From contig NZ_FTMA01000005.1 in NCBI RefSeq assembly GCF_900155985.1, positions 1-64,000 on the forward strand: a stretch of 64,000 bases of DNA, written 5' to 3'. The position numbers and the translations under genes were made by a program. Under the pieces are notes generated by a model, which saw only the letters and a program-made list of their open reading frames with translations, was not told the DNA's origin and did no database searches. The stretch is from Maribacter ulvicola (GTDB lineage Bacteria > Bacteroidota > Bacteroidia > Flavobacteriales > Flavobacteriaceae). Positions 57,629 to 64,000 of this stretch are shown here, piece after piece. How positions within the stretch are numbered: position 1 is the stretch's first letter; each line of letters opens with the position of its first letter.

Positions 57629-59728
57629 ATGAATTATTTTAACGGTATTATGTTGAGAATTGTTTATTTGCTTATTCTTCTAGTTACTTTTTCTATGCAG
57701 AGTCAGAAGTTAAAGGTCGCCTGCGTGGGAAATAGTGTTACCTATGGTACACGGGTAGAGGAAAGGGAGCGAAATGCTTATCCTGAGCAATTACAGGAAT
57801 TATTGGGCAATGATTATGAAGTTGCCAATTTTGGTTATCCAGGGGCAACGGCACTAAAACAGGGTCATAAGCCCTATTGGGATAATCCTATATTTGAGGA
57901 GTCCAAGTCTTTTCAACCCAATCTAGTAGTTATTCATCTTGGTCTTAATGATCAAGGGAATAATAATTGGCCAGCGCATAAGGAAGAGTTTATCTCTGAT
58001 TATTTAGACTTAATTCAAGAGTATAGAAATCTTCCTTCTTCACCTGAAGTTATAATCTGTAAAATGTCTCCTTCTTTTTCTGGTCATCACTGGTTTGAAG
58101 AAGGGATGCGGGAAAATTATCAGGAAATTCAAGCGAAAATCGACACTATAGGGAAGCAGGCGGGAGCAGCAGTCATCGACCTACAAGATCCTTTATACCG
58201 CTTCCCGGAATACTATGCAGACGACCTTCATCCTGCAAAGGAAGGCGCTACCATTATCGCCAATAAAATATATCATTTTATTAGCGAAAATTACGATGGA
58301 TTGAAACTACCCTTGTTGTATGGGGAGAATATGGTATTCCAAAGAAATGTTCCCTTGGTAATTAATGGTACAGCTAATGCTCTAGACGATATAACGGTAC
58401 GATTTAATGGAGAAGCAAAACGAACAAAAGTATCGCAGCACGGTCAATGGAAGGTAACATATCCTGCAAAAGAGGCTGGCGGACCTTATAAACTGAACAT
58501 AAAGTCAAAGGAATCGGGAGATGCCAGTATCTCTAAAGTCTATATTGGGGAAGTCTGGCTGGCATCCGGACAGTCTAACATGGATTTTATGCTAAGTAAG
58601 GAGCTACACGGATCTACCATTTTAAAGGACTCTACAAATTCCAATATCTTTCTATTTTCAATGGATGGGAAAGCTCACCCATCAAACCATACTTTTTCAA
58701 AAGAAGAGTTGTTAAATTGTAATGCCAAAGATTATTTTAGGTCATCCGGTTGGAGTAATAACCCTGATTCAATAATGGAAAATTTTTCCGCTATTGCATA
58801 TTCCTTTGCCTATAACCTTCAAAAAGAATTGAAAGTGCCAATAGGAATTGTGTGCAATGCGGTGGGTGGGGCTACGACCCAAAGCTGGATAAGTAGGGAA
58901 GCTATGGAGACAACCCATGAAACCATTAGTTTATTAAATGATACCAACCTAAATCCGTTGGTACAACCATGGGTATCCGAGCGAAAAGTAAAAAACTTAA
59001 GCAACATGAAGGACTTTGGAGTTAAAGCCAGACATCCCTTTGATCCAACTATGTTGTTTGACGCGGGTATTTATCCTATAAAAGATTTTCCAATAAAGGG
59101 AGTGCTTTGGTATCAAGGAGAATCAAACGCGGAGCGGGAGGAATTACATTCCAAATTGTTCAAAATGCTAGTAGCCGATTGGCGCAATCATTGGAACAAC
59201 CCCGATCTGGCTTTTAACTTTGTTCAATTGAGTAGCATTGAAAGACCTAATTGGGGCGTCTTTAGAGATTCTCAACGGAGATTGTTGTCCATTCCCAATA
59301 CAGGGATGGCGGTGTCCTCGGATGTGGGCCATCCTACAAATGTACATCCCAAAGCGAAGTGGATCTTAGGCAAGCGTTTGTCCAACATCGCCTTGGCAAA
59401 AAACTATGGAATTAACGTCCCGTACTCAGGACCTTTATTGGATTTCGTCAATGTTAAGAGTAAGGTTCTTGAAGTACATTTTTCACATGCGGAGGGCTTA
59501 CGGACCAGTGACGGGAAGGCTGTCCTGGATATTGAAATTGCCGGTACGGATAAAGTGTTTGTAAAAGCCGAAGCCCAAATTGATAACAATGTATTAAGGA
59601 TTTGGAGCGAACAGATTAAGAATCCCAGATATGTTAGGTACGGATATAGCTCCTATACAAATGGAAACTTAATTAATAAGCATGGGTTCCCTGCATCAAC
59701 ATTTTCAAACTTAGGGATGGTAGATTAA
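57629..59728 (+). CDS. Secreted two-domain SGNH / sialate O-acetylesterase
   Basis: The protein has 699 residues from ATG 57629 with a signal peptide (cleavage near FSMQSQ). Residues about 28-225 form an SGNH hydrolase: CVGNSVTYG (nucleophile Ser36), VIHLGLNDQG, and DDLHPAKEG. From about 235 a sialate O-acetylesterase domain follows with GEVWLASGQSNMDFML, VLWYQGESNAER and SSDVGHPTNVHPKAKW. Two separate catalytic sites could remove O-acetyl groups from different positions so that sialidase can act. It is 46 nt after the lyase gene. Confidence 0.9.
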   Translation: MNYFNGIMLRIVYLLILLVTFSMQSQKLKVACVGNSVTYGTRVEERERNAYPEQLQELLGNDYEVANFGYPGATALKQGHKPYWDNPIFEESKSFQPNLVVIHLGLNDQGNNNWPAHKEEFISDYLDLIQEYRNLPSSPEVIICKMSPSFSGHHWFEEGMRENYQEIQAKIDTIGKQAGAAVIDLQDPLYRFPEYYADDLHPAKEGATIIANKIYHFISENYDGLKLPLLYGENMVFQRNVPLVINGTANALDDITVRFNGEAKRTKVSQHGQWKVTYPAKEAGGPYKLNIKSKESGDASISKVYIGEVWLASGQSNMDFMLSKELHGSTILKDSTNSNIFLFSMDGKAHPSNHTFSKEELLNCNAKDYFRSSGWSNNPDSIMENFSAIAYSFAYNLQKELKVPIGIVCNAVGGATTQSWISREAMETTHETISLLNDTNLNPLVQPWVSERKVKNLSNMKDFGVKARHPFDPTMLFDAGIYPIKDFPIKGVLWYQGESNAEREELHSKLFKMLVADWRNHWNNPDLAFNFVQLSSIERPNWGVFRDSQRRLLSIPNTGMAVSSDVGHPTNVHPKAKWILGKRLSNIALAKNYGINVPYSGPLLDFVNVKSKVLEVHFSHAEGLRTSDGKAVLDIEIAGTDKVFVKAEAQIDNNVLRIWSEQIKNPRYVRYGYSSYTNGNLINKHGFPASTFSNLGMVD

Positions 59729-59817
59729 TTCTGCTGGCAATTAATGGCGATATCTTCACTCTCCTTGATCTAGAACAAGATAACCCAATAATTATATAAA
59801 GGATAAAAAAAATAAAA

Positions 59818-60474
59818 TTGACACATAAACTAATAATATTTTTTGGATTTTTCGCAATCGCATTTTCGGCTAATTGTCAAAAGTATTCTGATCATTACTA
59901 TCAACGTAAGAAGCAATTTGAAGCGACACCCGACACCGAAGATGAAATAATCTTTTTAGGGAACAGTATTACCGAAGGTGGGGATTGGGGAGCGATGTTT
60001 CCTAATAAAAATGTACTGAATAGAGGTATAAGTGGAGATGTAACGGCGGGAATCCTTAATCGATTATCGGAAATTACCTCCTCCCAACCGACAAAAATAT
60101 TCCTGCTTATCGGGACCAACGATCTTGCTAGGGGGAAGACCGAAACGTATGTGATCGACCATGTGACATCAATTTTGCTTGAAATAAAAAATGAATCGGA
60201 GACCACGAAAGTATTTTTGCAAAGTATCCTTCCGGTAAATCCGGCAGTAGGCGATAAATTTTCAGGACATAAGAAAAATCAAGAATTGATCGTCTCTGTG
60301 AATTGGGAATTAAAAGCGCTTTCTAAAAAAATGAACGTAGCTTTTATAGATCTTCATAAAAAATTCAGGAATTCCAAGGGAGCATTAAAACCAAAATATA
60401 CAGCCGACGGATTGCACTTGAACATTAAGGGATACCAGAAATGGAAAAAAATAGTAGCCCCTTACATCAAATAG
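59818..60474 (+). CDS. Secreted SGNH/GDSL esterase
   Basis: The protein has 218 residues starting at TTG 59818 (no in-frame ATG fits the signal peptide; AAAGGA at 59798 is a possible ribosome site). A signal peptide runs to about ANCQ. SGNH blocks are clear: IIFLGNSITEGG (block I), NRGISGD (block II), LLIGTNDLARGK (block III) and DGLHLNIKGY (block V, Asp and His). It is likely a second carbohydrate esterase, since O-acetylated sialic acids often carry several acetyl groups. Confidence 0.85.
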   Translation: MTHKLIIFFGFFAIAFSANCQKYSDHYYQRKKQFEATPDTEDEIIFLGNSITEGGDWGAMFPNKNVLNRGISGDVTAGILNRLSEITSSQPTKIFLLIGTNDLARGKTETYVIDHVTSILLEIKNESETTKVFLQSILPVNPAVGDKFSGHKKNQELIVSVNWELKALSKKMNVAFIDLHKKFRNSKGALKPKYTADGLHLNIKGYQKWKKIVAPYIK

Positions 60475-60515
60475 GAGTAATTATCAAATCATTGAACAGT
60501 AGTAAATTTATAATC

Positions 60516-62090
60516 ATGAAAAACAAAGTTAATTTATTTGCGGTATATTCCATTATGGCAATAGTTCTTTTGTCTTGTGGAGAAAAAAAGATTTTGGAGG
60601 TTTCGGATTTTTCCTATGAAGCTAGTCAACCGGTACTTCCTGTACTTACCTTAAAAGATAAGAATAAGGTTGTCCAAATGAAATTGACCATCCCAAAAGA
60701 TACGTCCGACATTATTGTTTCTTCTATGGATTTTAATTTGGAAGGAACAACTGATCTGAAAAATATCACCAATATAGACATATATTCATCATTTAAAGAA
60801 CCTCGATTTGAAACGGGAACCAAGTTTGGAAGTAGCGACGAAATCAATTTCAAAGTTCAAATTGATGGCCATCAACCTTTGCAAGCAGGGGACAATTATT
60901 TTTGGTTGTCAATGGCATTAAAGGATAGTGTTAATTTGACCAATAAAATTAGCGCAAACAGTGTTTCTATCACCTTGTCCAATGGGCAAGTCCTTAAACC
61001 ATCTGTTACAGACATCCAAACCGCACAAAGAATAGGTGTTGCTTTAAGACAGCACAATCAGGACAATGTTGATACGTATCGAATTCCGGGCATGGTAACT
61101 ACCAATAACGGAACTTTAATTGCAGTTTACGATAATCGTTACGAAGGCAGTGTCGATCTTCAGGCGGACGCAGATGTTGGTATGAGCCGCAGTACGGACG
61201 GCGGGACTACTTGGGAACCAATGAAAGTAATCATGGATATGGGTGAATATGGAGGTAAACCACAAAACGAAAATGGTATTGGCGACCCTTCAATTCTTGT
61301 AGATAGAAATACTGGAACAATATGGGTTGCAGCCGTATGGGCTCACGGACATCCAGGAGAGCGTAATTGGCACGCCTCCAAACCAGGGATTTCCCCTGAA
61401 GAAACAAGTCAGTTCGTTTTAGTAAAAAGCGAAGACGACGGGCTTACATGGTCCGACCCTATAAATATCACCTCACAAATAAAAAAGCCAGAATGGCAAT
61501 TATTATTGCAAGGACCTGGAAAAGGAATTACCCTTAAAGACGGAACATTAGTATTTCCCGCCCAATTTAAAGATAAGGATAGGATGCCACACTCCACCAT
61601 TATCTATAGTAAAGATTCAGGACTTACGTGGAAAATTGGTACAGGCGCGAGATCAAATACTACGGAAGCACAGGTGGTGCAATTGGACGATGAAAGCTTA
61701 ATGCTAAATATGCGTGATAATCGTGGAGGCTCCAGGGCAGTTGCCATTACAAAGGATTTAGGACAAACTTGGGAGGATCATGATTCTTCACGAAAGGCTC
61801 TTATAGAACCAGTGTGTATGGCCAGTTTGATCAGTTTTGATCATTCAAAAAAGGGGAAGCTACTTTTCTTTTTCAACCCTAATAATGACAAACGTAGGGC
61901 AAACATGACCATAAAAACAAGTTTTGATCAAGGACTTACGTGGCCAACAGAAAATCAATTGGAACTTTACGAAGATTCCTGCTACGGCTATTCCTGTATG
62001 ACCGTAATAGATGAAAATCATATCGGAATTCTGTACGAAGGGAATAAAGAACTATACTTTGAAAAGGTAAACATAAACGAGTTGTTTTAA
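60516..62090 (+). CDS. GH33 exo-alpha-sialidase lipoprotein
   Basis: The protein has 524 residues from ATG 60516, giving a lipoprotein signal with Cys21 (LLSCGEKK); an in-frame ATG at 60441 lies inside the previous gene. The N-terminal beta domain (about 30-160) resembles the BNR-associated domain of Bacteroides NanH. The propeller has Arg189 (TYRIPG), an acidic region GSVDLQADADVG (Asp214 as probable acid/base), Glu384 (TEAQ), Arg400 (NMRDNRGG), Arg460/461 (NNDKRRAN), Tyr490/492 (CYGYSC) and Glu508 (ILYEG). Asp-boxes STDGGTTW, SEDDGLTW, SKDSGLTW, TKDLGQTW and SFDQGLTW are all present. It should release terminal sialic acid at the cell surface. Confidence 0.93.
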   Translation: MKNKVNLFAVYSIMAIVLLSCGEKKILEVSDFSYEASQPVLPVLTLKDKNKVVQMKLTIPKDTSDIIVSSMDFNLEGTTDLKNITNIDIYSSFKEPRFETGTKFGSSDEINFKVQIDGHQPLQAGDNYFWLSMALKDSVNLTNKISANSVSITLSNGQVLKPSVTDIQTAQRIGVALRQHNQDNVDTYRIPGMVTTNNGTLIAVYDNRYEGSVDLQADADVGMSRSTDGGTTWEPMKVIMDMGEYGGKPQNENGIGDPSILVDRNTGTIWVAAVWAHGHPGERNWHASKPGISPEETSQFVLVKSEDDGLTWSDPINITSQIKKPEWQLLLQGPGKGITLKDGTLVFPAQFKDKDRMPHSTIIYSKDSGLTWKIGTGARSNTTEAQVVQLDDESLMLNMRDNRGGSRAVAITKDLGQTWEDHDSSRKALIEPVCMASLISFDHSKKGKLLFFFNPNNDKRRANMTIKTSFDQGLTWPTENQLELYEDSCYGYSCMTVIDENHIGILYEGNKELYFEKVNINELF

Positions 62091-62091
62091 G

Positions 62092-63591
62092 ATGAAAAGT
62101 TTACGAATCGCATCCGTCATGTTTATATTGGTTTTTGGGTTCAATTCCTGTAAAACTATTACTGAAAATGAACCTAAACAACCAGAGGAGTTACCAAATA
62201 TTATATTGGTAATGGCCGATGATTTGGGTTGGGGCGATGTCGCTTACAACGGTAATAAAACGGTAAAAACACCTCATTTAGATCAAATGGCTGCTGAGGG
62301 TCTAAAATTGAACAGGTTTTATGCTGCTGCTCCAGTATGTTCCCCTACAAGGGCCAGTGCTCTTACGGGTAGACATCCTTATAGGGTAAAGATACCTTGG
62401 GCCGGAGACGGCTTTATTCATCCAAATGAAGTGACCATCGCTGAAATGCTAAAAATTAAGGGATATGCTACTGGCCATTTTGGCAAATGGCATGTGGGCG
62501 GATTGAGCAAGAGTTTTAAACAGAGTTATTTTCCTGGCCCCATAACTACATACTCTCCACCTTGGGAAAACGGTTTTGATGTCTCATTTTCTACAGAATC
62601 CATGATGCCCACTTACAATCCATATTATCATGTTGGAGGAAACTATGGCGAAGAAGATTATAAAATGATTCAAACTGAGGCTGTAGGCCAAGGACAAGAA
62701 ACTGGAGGACATAAGTGGAGGGACGTCTATTGGACCGGTCCTGGTCAATTTTTGGACAATAATCCAGGGGGTGACGATGCCGAACTTGTAATGGACAAGG
62801 CATTGGAATTCATAAAAGAAAAAGTAGAAACACAAGAAAATTTCCTATCCCTAATTTGGTTTCATAATGTTCATACCCCGGTGGTAGCAGGTAATAAGCA
62901 TCGAGAACTATACAAGGACCTAACCACCGAAGAACAGCATTGGTATGGCGGAATATCCGCTATGGACGATCAAATAGGTCGTTTAAGGGCAGAATTGAAA
63001 ATAATGGGTATCAGCGAAAATACCATCATTTGGTTCTGTAGTGACAATGGTCCTTCCTACGTACACGATCTAAACTCTGCGGGGCCTTATAGAGGAAAAA
63101 AGTCGGAATTATTGGAAGGAGGAATAATAGTACCCTCCATTGTAGAATGGCCTGCGAAATTTAAATCTCCTGCTTCAATAAACACACCAATGGTAACGAG
63201 CGATTTCTTTCCTACTTTATTGGAAATAAGCGGTGTAGATTGGAAAGGGCAGGCACATATAGACGGAGAAGATGTCTTATCAATTTTAATGGGCGATAAA
63301 ACACAAAGAGAACGCCCCATTGGATTTAGGTCCCCCCTTCCCTCTAGATTGAACCAGGAAAAAACGCTGAATGCCGAACAATGGGCCTATTTAGACCAAA
63401 ATTATAAACTTATATCTATGGATAATGGCAAGTCTTATCAATTGTACGACCTATCCACGGATGTTCAGGAAAGCAAGGATCTCTCTGAACAACTACCAGA
63501 TTATAAACAAAAGTTGTTAGAAGGGTTATTAACTTGGTCCCGTTCGATTGACACGGAATTGGAAATGCAAAATAGTACCTATGAAGAATAA
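62092..63591 (+). CDS. S1-family sulfatase lipoprotein in the sialidase operon
   Basis: The protein has 499 residues with lipobox Cys20 (FNSC). Metal-binding Asp43-Asp44 are in LVMADDLGWGD, the formylglycine cysteine is Cys83 in PVCSPTRASALTGRHP, and GHFGKWHVGG and WFCSDNGPSY complete the site. It begins one base after the sialidase stop and ends overlapping the amidohydrolase, so it is tightly co-expressed. This suggests sulfate on the sialic acid or neighbouring sugars; sulfated sialic acids are known from sea urchins. Position specificity is not readable. Confidence 0.93.
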   Translation: MKSLRIASVMFILVFGFNSCKTITENEPKQPEELPNIILVMADDLGWGDVAYNGNKTVKTPHLDQMAAEGLKLNRFYAAAPVCSPTRASALTGRHPYRVKIPWAGDGFIHPNEVTIAEMLKIKGYATGHFGKWHVGGLSKSFKQSYFPGPITTYSPPWENGFDVSFSTESMMPTYNPYYHVGGNYGEEDYKMIQTEAVGQGQETGGHKWRDVYWTGPGQFLDNNPGGDDAELVMDKALEFIKEKVETQENFLSLIWFHNVHTPVVAGNKHRELYKDLTTEEQHWYGGISAMDDQIGRLRAELKIMGISENTIIWFCSDNGPSYVHDLNSAGPYRGKKSELLEGGIIVPSIVEWPAKFKSPASINTPMVTSDFFPTLLEISGVDWKGQAHIDGEDVLSILMGDKTQRERPIGFRSPLPSRLNQEKTLNAEQWAYLDQNYKLISMDNGKSYQLYDLSTDVQESKDLSEQLPDYKQKLLEGLLTWSRSIDTELEMQNSTYEE

Positions 63592-64000
63592 GATAAGACC
63601 GTACGTTTTAGCAGAAAATAATTGGAAATCGGTAAAGGAAATAGAATACACCGTAGCGGTATTACCCTGGGGGGCTACTGAAGCACACAACTACCATTTA
63701 CCTTACGCCACAGACAACATCTTGTCTGAGAATGCAGCAATAGAAAGTGCGAAATTGGCTTGGAAAAATGGAGCAAAGGTGGTGGTCCTACCAACTATTC
63801 CATTTGGCGTAAATACAGGGCAAATGGATGTAAAACTATGCATAAACATGAATCCGAGTACCCAGTACGCTATTTTAAAGGATACGGTACAGGTATTGGA
63901 CACGCACGGGATAAACAAATTAGTTATTGTAAATGGCCACGGGGGAAACGATTTTAAACAGATTATCAGAGAGTTAAGCTTACAGTTCCCTAAAGTGTTT
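63581..64000 (+). CDS. Creatininase-family amidohydrolase (cut by window end)
   Basis: The ATG at 63581 overlaps the sulfatase stop by 11 bp. The visible 140 residues include the metal-site motif VAVLPWGATEAHNYHLPYAT, then VVVLPTIPFGVN and LVIVNGHGGND, typical of creatinine amidohydrolase-like enzymes. The family cleaves amide bonds in creatinine, formamidopyrimidines and others. Here N-deacylation of an aminosugar is a possible role, inferred only from context. The C-terminus lies outside the window. Confidence 0.85.
   Translation, partial: MKNKIRPYVLAENNWKSVKEIEYTVAVLPWGATEAHNYHLPYATDNILSENAAIESAKLAWKNGAKVVVLPTIPFGVNTGQMDVKLCINMNPSTQYAILKDTVQVLDTHGINKLVIVNGHGGNDFKQIIRELSLQFPKVF

Noticed and set aside
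1..64000. CRISPR arrays, complete insertion sequences, prophage genes
   Set aside because: No regularly spaced repeats, no intact transposase and no phage structural genes were seen on reading through the window.

Overview
The window is AT-rich DNA from a marine Bacteroidota, most likely a Flavobacteriaceae member of the Zobellia/Maribacter type. The evidence is two SusC/SusD pairs, many secreted glycoside hydrolases and sulfatases, SusC-type signal peptides and an ECF-sigma/FecR regulator pair. Genus is an inference. The left edge holds the 3' end of an FMN-dependent alpha-hydroxy-acid dehydrogenase gene.

PUL 1 (about 1.2-27.8 kb, mostly + strand) has a divergent LacI-type regulator, a conspicuous operator, SusC, SusD, GH2, GH95, a five-bladed-propeller glycosidase, a GH28-like beta-helix enzyme, GH31, an S1 sulfatase, an exported Gfo/Idh/MocA oxidoreductase and a discoidin/GH9-like protein. 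After a 1.6-kb degenerate spacer come an exported FAD oxidoreductase and a translationally coupled protein with an ApbE-type flavinylation motif. The spacer carries a second copy of the operator module. The set suits a sulfated glycan with fucose or L-galactose and uronate-like residues, handled by hydrolysis plus extracytoplasmic redox chemistry.

PUL 2 (about 28-43.6 kb, mostly - strand) has ECF sigma and FecR, SusC with an STN domain, SusD, a GH29 fucosidase and a GH2. It is decaying: a second GH29 is collapsed by an internal deletion, a GH172/DUF2961 gene carries frameshifts and a nonsense codon, and the 3' half of a DUF255/YyaL-like gene is riddled with stops. A small conserved block follows (ATP-grasp, NRDE, DinB, DoxX, YHS proteins).

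At 47.5-49.7 kb there is a gene-poor scar with IS3 and ISAon1-type transposase relics, a tRNA 3'-end fragment with its terminator and a truncated AraC gene. It looks like a former integration site.

The last segment (49.7-64 kb) is the most interesting. Around an AraC regulator two divergent operons meet. The forward one encodes an N-acetylneuraminate lyase-type aldolase, a two-domain SGNH/sialate O-acetylesterase, another SGNH esterase, a GH33 sialidase lipoprotein, a sulfatase and a creatininase-family amidohydrolase (cut by the edge). The reverse one encodes a putative ferritin-like diiron oxygenase of unrecognised family, a 2Fe-2S flavin reductase, a RenBP/AGE-type 2-epimerase, a class-III-like zinc alcohol dehydrogenase and an esterase-D-like hydrolase. 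I read this as a sialic-acid catabolic locus with an added oxygenase and formaldehyde-type detoxification module, possibly for O-methylated and sulfated sialic acids as known from echinoderms. That substrate is an inference.
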